This document shows positions 11,291 through 20,941 of a stretch of 40,564 nucleotides of DNA, piece after piece. A program made the translations under genes and the position numbers. The stretch lies in NCBI GenBank assembly GCA_009731375.1, contig BJOX01000342.1, positions 460,456 through 501,019 of the forward strand, written 5' to 3'. Each line of letters starts with the position of its first letter. Position 1 is the first letter of the stretch. The notes under the pieces are model-generated. The model had not been told where the DNA came from. It saw only the letters and a program-made list of their open reading frames with translations, and did no database searches. This DNA is from Paulinella micropora (Eukaryota > Cercozoa > Imbricatea > Euglyphida).

Positions 11291-11300
11291 NNNNNNNNNN
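11291..11300. other. Assembly gap (10 N)
   Basis: Ten Ns interrupt the exon-like sequence. The right flank enters microsatellite DNA. Confidence 0.95.
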
Positions 11301-11344
11301 ATGAAAGGATACCTTACAGCAACAACAACAAAAGCAAAGAAAGA

Positions 11345-11361
11345 AAGGGTGTGCGGGGTGG

Positions 11362-11396
<35 letters not shown>

Positions 11397-11506
11397 GAGA
11401 GAGGGGGGGGGGGGAGAGAGAAAAAATGAGAGAGAGATAGATAGATAGAAAGAGAGCGAAGGGAGAGAGAGAAGAGAGATAGAGAGAGAGAGAGTACATA
11501 TACATA

Positions 11507-11541
<35 letters not shown>

Positions 11542-11558
11542 GAGAGAGAGAGAGAGAA

Positions 11559-11594
<36 letters not shown>

Positions 11595-11711
11595 AAAAAG
11601 AGAGAGAGATAGATAGATAGATAGATGGATAGATCGATAGGTAAATAGATAGGTAGGTAGGTAGGTAGGTAGGTTGGTAGGTATAGGTAGGTAGGTAGGT
11701 AGGTAGGTAGG

Positions 11712-11757
<46 letters not shown>

Positions 11758-11801
11758 TGGATAGGTAGAGATAGGTAGAGATGGGTAGGTAGGTAGGTAG
11801 G

Positions 11802-11847
<46 letters not shown>

Positions 11848-11886
11848 CATAATTAGATTAGATTAGATTAGATTAGATTAGATTAC

Positions 11887-11931
<45 letters not shown>

Positions 11932-11940
11932 GATTTTGAT
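11345..11940. repeat. Compound microsatellite: GATA, GAGA, TACATA, GAAA, GGTA, GATTA
   Basis: About 600 bp of simple repeats. (GATA)n dominates (11366-11396, 11710-11755, 11800-11850, 11886-11932). Others are (AG)n, (TACATA)n at about 11498-11540, (GAAA)n at 11560-11596, (GGTA)n at 11650-11712 and a (GATTA)n block at 11850-11885. There are no genes; long minus-strand open frames here are repeat artefacts. Confidence 0.95.
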
Positions 11941-12543
11941 AGATACCAGGGTGTTGCGTAGGTAAGTAGTTGGGTGGATAGAGATATTTCGTAACTAACT
12001 AGATAGGTAGACAGATATGCTGAAAAAATACCTCCCATCCAACTATCCTGCCTAGCTTTCTGCTTATCCATTTATGTTCTGTCTTTTTTGGTGTTCTGTC
12101 TATATTTATGTATTTGTATCATTGAGAGTCAACCTACGTAGTCATAAATTATGTGGTTGCGATGTGTCAGACGTAATGATGTTGCCCGATACCAGATCTG
12201 GTACCAGGTGCACAGTCATGCGTACCAAAGAGACAATCATCACTTTGCGCTCAGTCTATGATTCTGCCGGATATGAGTACCAATTAGACTACCGTTCTCA
12301 GTAATATTAAATCAAATATGCTAGACCAAGCCTGTAATGAGTCTAAGAATCCCATTTTAGAGGATCTGTTGAGATAGATAAATTCAAACGATGAACCCTC
12401 TTTGATAGAATGTTCACTAATTCTCTCAGCTTGCTTCTATATGCATCTCACCCTGGATGTGCAGATAACTTCCCGTAGATGTAGATTCATCCAACTGTCA
12501 CAAGCAACCTAATCACAAAGATTTACATACTTACATAAGAAAG
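11941..12543. other. Stretch with no confident gene
   Basis: A plus open frame of 76 codons ends at 12304. Its last 50 codons look less repetitive and could be a terminal exon, but there is no start, domain or clear splice signal. Confidence 0.35.
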
Positions 12544-12576
12544 GACTGAAAAAAAAACAAAAAAAAACAAAAAAAA

Positions 12577-12616
<40 letters not shown>

Positions 12617-12698
12617 NNNNNNNNNNNNNNNNNNNNNNNNNNNNNNNNNNNNNNNNNNNNNNNNNNNNNNNNNNNNNNNNNNNNNNNNNNNNNNNNNN

Positions 12699-12776
<78 letters not shown>
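12544..12776. repeat. Poly(A) tract containing an 82-N gap
   Basis: Long A runs (interrupted by single C before 12580) flank Ns at 12617-12698. The gap size is unreliable because homopolymers collapse in assemblies. The tract could be the tail of a retroposed sequence. Confidence 0.9.
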
Positions 12777-12778
<2 letters not shown>

Positions 12779-12779
12779 A

Positions 12780-13045
12780 GCTTTCTGTTGAACCTTAGTT
12801 CCAGATTTCCTTATGAGCTTGTACTGTTGTTCCTTGGAACCAGAATTCTTTTTAATTAAGCTCTTCTTTATTTTTCTCTCGTCTCTTTCTCATTATTTGC
12901 TTACTGTAAAAAAAAAGTTCCAGTTTTCCTTATGAGCTTGCACTGTCGTTCCTTGGAACCAGATTTCTTTTTATTAAGCTCTTCCGTTTTTTTCTTTTGT
13001 CTCTTTCTCATTAAACCTTGCTTACTGAAAAAAAAAAAAAAAAAA
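12780..13045. repeat. Tandem pair of about 118-bp units, each ending in poly(A)
   Basis: Unit 1 (about 12797-12914) and unit 2 (about 12915-13045) share a start at GTTCCAG, an internal TTCCTTGGAACCAGA and an end GCTTACTG before a run of As (9 and 18). A third A run lies immediately upstream of unit 1. Poly(A)-ended tandem units suggest a SINE-like or tailed retroposon array; there are no obvious A and B boxes. Confidence 0.7.
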
Positions 13046-13685
13046 GATGAAAGATTAGAGACGAGAGACCAGGTGCCCGTTGTAAGTTTCTCCATTTTTC
13101 AGTTCAACCAACTATGGCCATGAGAGATGAGAGGGGAGATGAGAGGGCAGAGATTTGCAAATTATTATGAAATAGTTATACCATTGGATGGCCGACTGCA
13201 GTTCGGAGTAAAGATAGGGGAAGCTGCAATAAATGTACAAAGGAACAGGACGTGAAAGTAATCGTCAACAGTGAAGTGAAGGGAGGCGACCATCGTGGGG
13301 GGGGAACTACTAAACCGCAGATTTGTTGAAACTTCTTCCCTACCGGTACCAATCAAGACTGCTCGGAAGGATTTTTCGTCTGTTTCAATCCCACTACTGG
13401 TATCTATGTAATGTACGAGAAAACCTGCTGCCTACGGCACGCTCTCTTTCTTGTCCTTCTTTCCTTCTATTTAAAAATTGATGACTTAGTGTGTGGTTGC
13501 CATAGCAAATCGATATCACTTTCACCTGGGTCTTCAGGGCTGCCACCTCAATAATGATTTTCAATTCAATTTCTTTTGTTTGTTTGTTTGTTGAACAAAT
13601 TAAACTTGTTAGTTTGCTTGTTTCTTTCTTTCTTTGTTTGCTTGTTTCTTTCCTTCTCCTTTCTTTCTTTCGTCCTTTTCTTAAA
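13046..13685. other. Stretch with no recognised gene
   Basis: Mixed composition with short open frames only. I see no domain, tRNA or paired repeat here. Confidence 0.5.
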
Positions 13686-14107
13686 ATTGAAGAAAGAGGA
13701 CTCAGCAGAAGGAAAAAAAGAAGGGAAGGAAGAAAAACAAAGAAAGAAAGATGAGGACAGAATGAAATTAAAGCTTAAGAGGAGAAGGAAAGAAAAAGAA
13801 AGAAAGACAGAAAGAAGAAAGAAAAGAAGGGAAGAAAAGAAAGAAAGAAAAGAAAGAAAGAAAAGAAAGAAAGAAAAGAAAGAAAGAAAAGAAAAGAAAG
13901 AAAGAAAGAAAAGAAAGAAAGAAAGAAAAGAAAGAAAGAAAAGAAAGAAAGAAAAGAAAGAAAGAAAGAGAAAGAAAGAAAGAGAAAGAAAGAAAGAAAA
14001 AGAAAGAAAGAAAAAGAAAGAAAGAAAAAGAAAGAAAGAAAGAGAAAGAAAGGAAGAAGGAAGAAGGAAGAAGAAGAAGAAGAAGAAGAAGAAGAAGAAG
14101 AAGAAGG

Positions 14108-14157
<50 letters not shown>

Positions 14158-14513
14158 AATAAGAAGAAGAAGAAGAAGGAAGAAGGAAGAAGCTTAGGAA
14201 GAAGAAGAAGAAGGAGGAAGAGGAGGAGGAAGAGGAGGAAGGAAGAAGAAAAAGTAGGAGGAAGAAGAAGAAGAAGAAGAAGAAAAGAAAAAAGAAGAAA
14301 GAAGAAGAAAGAAGGAAGAAGGAGGAAGAAGTAAGAAGAAGAAGAAACATGAAGGAAGAAAAAAAAAAGGAAGAAGAAAAAGAAGGAAAGAAGAAGGAAA
14401 GAAGGAAAGAAGAAGAAGAAGAAGCAAGAAGAAGCAAGAAGAAGCAAGAAGCAAGAAGAAGAAGAAGAAGAAGAATAGACAATGAAGAAGAAGAAGAAGA
14501 AGAAAAAGAAAAA

Positions 14514-14544
<31 letters not shown>

Positions 14545-14831
14545 AAAGAGAGAAGAAGAAGAAGAAGAAGAAGAAGAAGAAGAAGAAGAAAGAAGAAAGA
14601 AAAGAAAGAAAGAAAAGAAAGAAAAGAAAGAAAGAAAAGAAAGAAAGAAAAGAAAGAAAGAAAAGAAAGAAAGAAAAGAAAGAAAGAAAAGAAAGAAAGA
14701 AAAGAAAGAAAGAAAAGAAAGAAAGAAAAGAAAGAAAGAAAAGAAAGAAAGAAAAGAAAGAAAGAAGGAAAGAAGGAAAGAAGAAAGAAGAAGAAGAAGA
14801 AGAAGGAAGAAGAAGAAGAAAGAAGAAAAAG

Positions 14832-14897
<66 letters not shown>

Positions 14898-15191
14898 AAG
14901 AAGAAGAAGAAGCAGAAGAAGAAGAAGAAGAAGAAGGATGATGATGAGGAGGAGGAGGAGGAAGAGGAAGAAAGAAGAAAGAAGTTAAGAAGAAGAAAAA
15001 AGAAGAAAAGAAGTAAGAAGAAGAAGAAAGAAAGGAGGAAAGAAAGCAATGAAGGCAAAAGAAAGAAAAAAGAAGAAGGAAGAAGGAAGAAGAAGAAGAA
15101 GAAGGAGGAGGAGGAGGAAGAGGAGGAATGGAGGAAGGAAGGAAGGAAGGAAGAAGAAGAAGAAGCAGAAGAAGAAGAAGAAGAAGAAGAA

Positions 15192-15236
<45 letters not shown>

Positions 15237-15503
15237 AGAACGAAAGAAAGAACGAAAGAAAGAACGAAAGAAGAAGAAGGGAGAATAAGGAAGAAGTAAG
15301 AAGAAGAAGAAAGATGAAGGAAGAAAAAAAGGAAGAAGAAGAAGGAAGAAGAAGGAAGAAGAAAAAGAATCGAAGGAAAGAAGAAGGAAAGAAGAAGGAA
15401 AGAAGATTCTTAGAAGCAAGAAGAAGCAAGAAGAAGAAGAAGATTCTTAGAAGAAGAAGAAGAAGAAGAAGAAGAAGAAGAAGAAGAAGAAGAAGAAGAA
15501 AGA
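13686..15503. repeat. 1.8 kb purine-only microsatellite (GAAA/GAA/GGA) with (TAG)n blocks
   Basis: The plus strand is almost entirely A and G. (GAAAGAAA)n and (GAA)n alternate, with (GTA)n blocks at about 14111-14157 and 14861-14898. The order GAAA-rich, GAA, GTA, GAA occurs twice (about 13800-14180 and 14590-14935), which suggests segmental duplication within the array. Translations are poly-Lys/Glu on plus or poly-Phe/Ser on minus and are not genes. Mirror-symmetric purine tracts of this kind can form intramolecular triplexes. Confidence 0.95.
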
Positions 15504-16357
15504 TATGAAATTATTCCTAGTTTCTGATGCCAAGCCATGACAGATTTAATATTTTGAAAGGCGAATATTCCTTTTTTTAATTTTTCGAAGTATGAGAAAG
15601 AACTTTATTAAAATTATTAATTGAATCTGAAGAGGCAGATAGAATAATATCAATACAAAATGAATGTAAAGTTATAATAGTTTGATACTATTTTCAAGAC
15701 CGGATGCAGTTTAAAGTCATGTCCAGGATGTATCATATTTGAATCTCGACGAATAAGTGATGCAGCAAAAAAAAAATTTTAATGTCAGTTGACTTTGTTC
15801 ATTTCTAAGCCTGGTAGTAAATATTACTTTTCCCACAACCAAGTGCAACTTTTAATATATAATAGAATCGTGACTTACAATTCGTGGAGATGGGAAGTTG
15901 GAAACATACGGTATACTGAGAAGGGAAATGGTAAATTTTACTCCTGGAGCAAACTTGATTATATGACAAAGGCACACAAATCAATTAATTTGAAATACAA
16001 CCGCCGGGTACCCGTCCCCCAATCCGTTCCCCAACCCGAATTTGATTCGCGCCAGAAGACCAACCCCAAATTTGATTGGCGACTCGGACTCACAATATCT
16101 CAGACCACACAAAGTAAACCCGGCAAAAAGGAATGCAGTAAACCACAGGCAGCGTCAAACTTTCTTCTCTCCACTTCGTACAACCTCGTTCTTCAATTTT
16201 TCCCACCAAATCAAAGCCTAACCCAACGAATGCAAAGACACATATGCATATATATGCTCTGATGCTAGATATGATGCGGTGAAAAACGATAAAATAAACC
16301 TTAGAATGCGTCGAAATTCATTTCTCTACGTTTCTGCATACGAACGTCACGTTGAAC
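15504..16357. other. AT-rich flank left of element B
   Basis: A plus open frame of 157 codons (15789-16262) is the largest feature. Its composition is not distinctive, and no domain, intron or homologous copy is visible, so I do not call it a gene. Element B begins at 16358. Confidence 0.45.
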
Positions 16358-16444
16358 TGTAAGTCTTGACTATCCTCCTGTGAGGAAATTACCAACCTGC
16401 ATTCAAATGAATACACACACGGCTGTCATTTGATCTCAAAATAC
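16358..16444 (-). repeat. Element B 3' LTR, first part (split by A)
   Basis: It matches 39634-39720 with three substitutions. It breaks at ATAC, where element A inserted, and the remainder resumes at 26360 after the duplicated ATAC. Confidence 0.95.
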
Positions 16445-16699
16445 TGTAGGCATCACCCCCCGGATAGCAGCCGCCGGTAAAAAGTACAGTTTTTTGGGTG
16501 TCAGGTGCACCTAGTTTTTTCCCCAGTATTTCAATATCGTTTGGCCGGATTTGACCTAATGTCATTTTAACCGTGGTCTGTGGCCGCTTTCTTTTTCGGC
16601 TTCACTGAGCTAATATAACGAGACATCATTCTCCTTTGGGGGATTTGTGTCTGGTTGTATTACCGACTTTTTATCGAGCTATCTTCAGGGATTGTAACA
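16445..16699 (+). repeat. Element A 5' LTR (255 bp)
   Basis: Begins TGTAGGCATCACC and ends GATTGTAACA. Compared with the 3' copy it carries an extra CAGCCG near 16468. It would contain the promoter and the start of the genomic transcript. Confidence 0.95.
16614..16618 (+). promoter_or_regulatory. Possible TATA box in A's LTR
   Basis: The motif TAATATAACG lies about 80 bp before the LTR end and is identical in both LTRs. No transcript evidence is available, so this is a motif-level suggestion only. Confidence 0.3.
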
Positions 16700-16700
16700 T

Positions 16701-16718
16701 TGGAGTCACCAGCACAAG
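16701..16718 (+). promoter_or_regulatory. Candidate primer binding site of element A
   Basis: One base after the LTR the sequence reads TGGAGTCACCAGCAC. TGG at this place is expected if a tRNA 3' CCA end primes minus-strand synthesis. I cannot match it to a specific tRNA by eye. Confidence 0.55.
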
Positions 16719-17464
16719 GCTGATTTCTTTTCTGGCTTGTTTTTGGAACAGCAGAAAGAAAAATTGGACAGACCTATCTCTTCTGAGTAGGTGTTCCAAA
16801 AAACAAATACTCCAGCACATCCCCACACAGCTCCTTTTGCAAAACCAGACGTCTAGGCGTTTGTGAGTAGGTGTCTCAGTACCCTCTACACAGCCTGTAT
16901 CTGTGTCCTCATAAGGAGGGCCAGACACCAGACCTCATAGCTGTTCTTGTGTTCTCTCTTGAGACAGAGACAGAGTAGGTCAACAGACGTACAAACAAAC
17001 ACTCACAGTTACAAACAAACTTGAAGGACACGAGCGTAGTACTCCTCCTTTCAAGTCTGTGCACTTAGTTGCCTCTCAAAACACATACATCACTGAGTAT
17101 TTTTGCAAATCTCTGACTGTTTTTCGACAATAGGTCTGAACAAGTGTCAGACGACAGGTCGACTTCTCAAGGAGTGTTTCTCGAGCCTCTTTGACATTAT
17201 CTGTACGTAGGTCCTCGTACCTCATAACAGATACAACAACAAAAAGAGAAAAAGAAAAGAGGAGTGGAGAAGGAGATCAAGTTTTCAGAGAAAGTCGTAT
17301 AGACTACTTCTTTCTCACAAACAAAAACACATAAGACATAGAGGTGAGACTCTCTCTCTCTCTACACTGTCTTTTCATCTTTCCTCTCTATTCGTTCCTC
17401 AGAGACGAACAGAGTAATTACGGAGTAGAAACAGATCTATCTCCTTTGTATTCCTTCAGAGACC
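16719..17464 (+). other. Element A leader before Gag
   Basis: About 750 bp with no long open frame, rich in CA and CT motifs. It would hold packaging and dimerisation signals, none of which can be identified by eye. Confidence 0.6.
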
Positions 17465-19969
17465 ATGTCTTCTAGGTCTGAAGAAGCATATTGGAATGAA
17501 GAAGGAGGAGAGAATGAGAGAACCCCAATAGACCAGGAGGATAACGTTGGCCCTCTTGGGGACGGGGGAGATCTGGCAGTGCCTTCCTATGAAACAGGAG
17601 GACCAGAGGACCGACTGCTCGCCCCTGGGCGGATGGGAGAGTCGGAAGTCGAGAAGGAGAGGAGCGAGGAGGAAGCGAGGTTTGTGGCCGAATATGGCAA
17701 TCTAAGTGAGAAGGAGTTTGAGGATAAAATAGGGAAGGATGAGGCCTATAAATGGCTATTCATTCCCCCAGAAATACGATGGGGAGATCCCTTGAGAAAG
17801 GAGGATATCTGTTACCCCCTCCCAAAACAAGCCCTGTCTCTTGCAAAATTCCTCAGAGACGACAGTGCACAGTTACAGGTGCAACATGTCTCATTTGGGG
17901 ACAATATGTCTTTACTGGAGCTTCTCGACCTCACATGGAAAGTGTTCGAGTGTGCTATACTCTATGAGTACCAGTCTAACAAGACTGTCCTGCCATGGGA
18001 TTCAAGAGCACTGGCTAGGTTGCTCGATCCTGGTCAGGATATCGAATCAATCAAAAGAGGGGAAGGGGAGTTTAAGTCCAGGAACGTCCGAGGACAGATT
18101 AATGTCATGGATATACCCCTGAGACTTATGGAGATCAAGTTGGTGGACTTGAATAAACTCCAACAAACCCCGATTTATGGCAGGGACCTTCACCCGGCCC
18201 TGAAAGAAATAGAAGGCGAAGCTGGAGGGGTGACGAAGATTAAGAAGTTGCATGCGGCCTTGCAGAAGGACGACGCATGGAAGAGGTGGGCTTTCACCAA
18301 GGATCATACGATCTTGGAGGGAACGGCCGCACCCGCCCTCACCAATAAAGCGGGAGAGAAGGAGTTGGCGGAGAAGGCTCTGTTCCTTCGGAAGGCTGCC
18401 GAGCTCATGTCTTTTTTTCATCATGCTCAAGACCTGCATATCAGGGAAAGAGCAGAGGAGAAAGAAAAGGAGTTGGAGGCAAAGATTGCATTGGCTAAGG
18501 CGACGGCTACGAGACAGGCACCTTCCTCTGGGCCTTTTATGTCTCCCCCTGGGTACGTCCCGTCAGCCCATACAGCCCCTCCTGCCCCTACGACTAGCTC
18601 AGCGCCTACCACTGTCATTGTCAACAATAATGACAAGAAGGACAGACAGGCTATCATTAACGCCTTCCAAAAATATACCAAGTCCGATGCCACTGCTCTG
18701 ACGCTGTTCGCAGAGACAGCGAGTCAGAAGGACACGGATGCGAACCTTCGAGACAAGCTCCGAAGAATTGATGCTTGTATGAAGCAGCATCCAACGGACG
18801 AAACACAGGAGTATGAGGCGTTGTCCACCTTGTTGGACCCATCAATCCTCACACAAGGATTTGATGTTGTGGAATACAAGGCGTTGCGAGCGGTAGAGGT
18901 GTCGGCTAGGAGAGCAGCCTCAGACCTGCAGTGCACGGTGCCAGTTGCCGTCCTCTTGCAATACTTTAAAACTCATGGGTATCAGCATCTGTGTACTGGT
19001 ACTTTGATTGGGTTTGAGATTTTTCAAGAGGTGAACGAAGGGCTGGGCATTAGCGCGAGGTTGGCAGCGATCCTCACTGAGGTCAGCGCCAAGTACGGGC
19101 TCTTTTATAGCCGGAAGTCTATCATTTTGTACTTCCTGAGTGCTTTGTGTGCACGACACCCGAGCAAGCTCGCAAGGATCATACAGTCCTGTCCGACCTT
19201 CGCGGCGGTGAAGACGGCGGATTTTTTAGAAACGAATATATACGAGAGGGCCGTAGCGGCTGTTCAGCCGAGCGACCTGTATAGGGAGGTGCTCGAAGCG
19301 TGTTCCGACTTGGACACGGCCACCGAGTCATTCTCCAGTGCCGCGACACAAGGGGTTGGAGGTGCTCAAGCAGCACATACAACTCGGTCGGCGGGTCAAA
19401 AGAGGGGGAGAGACGAGCCGACGCCGTGCTACCGCTATTTTTCATATATGGCGTGTAAGAATGAGGCGAAGCATGGAGTAGGCACCTGTCCACACAGTCA
19501 TGACTCTGACGATGACAGGATGCGAAATATCTTCCTGAGAGAACTCAAAGGCTCAAAAAAGGAGCAGGCCTTATACAGAGTTTACAAGAAGGAGTTGGTG
19601 GGGAGGAGGTGGAATGCAAATATGGTCGCGGACGAAGAGTTCCGGGAGGCCATCATTTCCTTCCTTGAGAAGATGAAGAGAAAGGAGGAGAAAGAAGCAG
19701 CGGGCCGACAAGCGGCGCCGACTAGAGGAGGAGAGACGAGAGGAGCGTCACGAGGGTCCCGAGGGACACCAAGAGGATGGGCACCAAGAGGTCGGGGCTA
19801 TCGGGGAAGGGGAGGCCGGACCCCAGCGCGCCCTCCCAGAGGACACGGATACTGGAATTATAGCTCCAGTTCCAGCTCCAACTACCCCCAGCAAGCTTAT
19901 ACCGCTGCGGAGGGGGGACGTCAAGACGAAGACACTGGCTCAGGTGAGCGTGTTGAAGTCCTAGAATGA
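17465..19969 (+). CDS. gag: Element A Gag: CCCH-finger and RGG-tailed nucleocapsid protein (834 aa)
   Basis: The start is ATG at 17465 in ACCATG context, the first long frame after the leader. The N-terminal 100 residues are acidic. The middle is helical-looking, with a charged coiled-coil-like stretch near residues 325-345 and a Pro/Thr-rich linker near 355-385. A second helical domain at about 390-610 may be the capsid. Residues C655, C664, C675 and H679 (C-x8-C-x10-C-x3-H) resemble a CCCH zinc finger rather than the usual CCHC knuckle. Residues about 750-800 are RG/RGG-rich, followed by a serine run. Both would bind RNA. It ends at TGA 19967-19969, and the same frame stays open beyond into the protease. 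Gag identity is from position and these features; no capsid motif was matched. Confidence 0.8.
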   Translation: MSSRSEEAYWNEEGGENERTPIDQEDNVGPLGDGGDLAVPSYETGGPEDRLLAPGRMGESEVEKERSEEEARFVAEYGNLSEKEFEDKIGKDEAYKWLFIPPEIRWGDPLRKEDICYPLPKQALSLAKFLRDDSAQLQVQHVSFGDNMSLLELLDLTWKVFECAILYEYQSNKTVLPWDSRALARLLDPGQDIESIKRGEGEFKSRNVRGQINVMDIPLRLMEIKLVDLNKLQQTPIYGRDLHPALKEIEGEAGGVTKIKKLHAALQKDDAWKRWAFTKDHTILEGTAAPALTNKAGEKELAEKALFLRKAAELMSFFHHAQDLHIRERAEEKEKELEAKIALAKATATRQAPSSGPFMSPPGYVPSAHTAPPAPTTSSAPTTVIVNNNDKKDRQAIINAFQKYTKSDATALTLFAETASQKDTDANLRDKLRRIDACMKQHPTDETQEYEALSTLLDPSILTQGFDVVEYKALRAVEVSARRAASDLQCTVPVAVLLQYFKTHGYQHLCTGTLIGFEIFQEVNEGLGISARLAAILTEVSAKYGLFYSRKSIILYFLSALCARHPSKLARIIQSCPTFAAVKTADFLETNIYERAVAAVQPSDLYREVLEACSDLDTATESFSSAATQGVGGAQAAHTTRSAGQKRGRDEPTPCYRYFSYMACKNEAKHGVGTCPHSHDSDDDRMRNIFLRELKGSKKEQALYRVYKKELVGRRWNANMVADEEFREAIISFLEKMKRKEEKEAAGRQAAPTRGGETRGASRGSRGTPRGWAPRGRGYRGRGGRTPARPPRGHGYWNYSSSSSSNYPQQAYTAAEGGRQDEDTGSGERVEVLE

Positions 19970-20044
19970 CTCCACGAAAAGAGGGAGGAGGAGAAGAGAA
20001 AGAAGGAGATAAAAACCGTTCTTTTTAATCCGACAGTCACAGTT
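19967..20044 (+). promoter_or_regulatory. Candidate stop-codon readthrough site between Gag and protease
   Basis: UGA is followed by CUC, close to the known leaky context UGA-CUA. The 25 codons from 19970 to the ATG at 20045 are in frame and free of stops, so readthrough would give a Gag-Pro fusion. The downstream segment is purine-rich (GAGGAGGAGAAG). The frame relation is seen directly; readthrough itself is inference. Confidence 0.6.
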
Positions 20045-20941
20045 ATGCCTACTGTTGCTGAACAGGATACGAACGGTTCCGTTCCTCCTAGACGTGAAGT
20101 TGAAGGCACACAGCCTCACAAGCCTCAAGGTAAGCATTTGCTAGTTCATCCTTCGAGAGCTAATATGATAAATGATGCGAATAGGAAGGCGAAGAAGGCG
20201 ATGGAGGAGAGGAAGCCGCAACTGAAGGCTAGGTCTCCGCCTACGAAGAAGCAGCGGACCGTTCCCCCGCCAAAGGACGCAACCGTCTCTACGGTAGACA
20301 AGTGTACATCTAGTGTACCGGACTCTGTCAAGCGGACACTTGAGATACCGGAAGCCCCGGAGACTCAAGAAGTTAAGTTGGAGGAAAAGAGGGAAGAACG
20401 GAAGGAGGACAAGGAACTTGAGCTTAGACTCAAAACCCTAGAACAAAAAATTCATGTGCTAGCGGCTAGTATACATAGACCGGACGCGCTATGCTACACT
20501 GACCTCTTTTGTGAAACTTTACAAACCACATTAAAAGTTGGTAATGATACGATGGCGAATATTAATATTGTCGGCCAGAAGTTTTTGAATAGTCACCGGA
20601 CATGGGTTGACAAAAATATTAGAAAAACAAAGGGGACCCTAAAAGGGGTAGGCAGCCGTACGGAAATTACGGGCATCGTCACATTAATTTTCAAATTGAA
20701 ATCCGGTCGAGTATATCGTGCGGACCTCTATGTTGTCCCCGATTACCACGGTTCAATCCTGCTGTCGTATGACCAATTGGCTACGATGGGGGCAGTGATC
20801 GATTGCGCCGCACGGCGTGTAATTTATGGAGGGAAGAATGGAGAGAAGGAGGATATTAATCCGATGACTGCCACTGACTCATACGAGGCTTTTGAGCTGA
20901 GTCTAGCAACGGAGAGAAAAAGGTTGGCCTTCCGTACATGA
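20045..20941 (+). CDS. pro: Element A aspartic protease region
   Basis: 298 codons from the ATG, or more if entered by readthrough. The first half is Lys/Glu-rich linker. A retropepsin-like domain follows: the catalytic motif region at residues 168-171 reads DTMA where DTGA or DSGA is usual, followed by NINIVGQKF. The flap-side and ILLG-like block reads ILLSYDQL at residue 238, then GAVIDC. Both blocks sit at the spacing expected for a Ty3/Gypsy protease. The Gly-to-Met change beside the catalytic Asp is unusual and may alter or abolish activity. The frame ends at a TGA that overlaps the next frame (ATGA at 20938). Confidence 0.75.
   Translation: MPTVAEQDTNGSVPPRREVEGTQPHKPQGKHLLVHPSRANMINDANRKAKKAMEERKPQLKARSPPTKKQRTVPPPKDATVSTVDKCTSSVPDSVKRTLEIPEAPETQEVKLEEKREERKEDKELELRLKTLEQKIHVLAASIHRPDALCYTDLFCETLQTTLKVGNDTMANINIVGQKFLNSHRTWVDKNIRKTKGTLKGVGSRTEITGIVTLIFKLKSGRVYRADLYVVPDYHGSILLSYDQLATMGAVIDCAARRVIYGGKNGEKEDINPMTATDSYEAFELSLATERKRLAFRT

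Noticed and set aside
11314-11850. 178-codon minus frame rich in Tyr/Leu/Ser
   Set aside because: Pure translation of the (GATA)n array.
11850-11885. Telomere-like (GATTA)n block
   Set aside because: The 5-bp unit lies inside a wider GATA array and does not match TTAGGG or TTTAGGG telomeres.
13566-15429. Very long minus-strand open frames (293, 427 and 411 codons) and Lys/Glu-rich plus frames
   Set aside because: They are translations of purine microsatellites (poly-Phe/Ser or poly-Lys/Glu) and carry no gene evidence.
15789-16262. 157-codon plus frame left of element B
   Set aside because: Average composition with no domain, no splice signals and no second copy; it may be chance.
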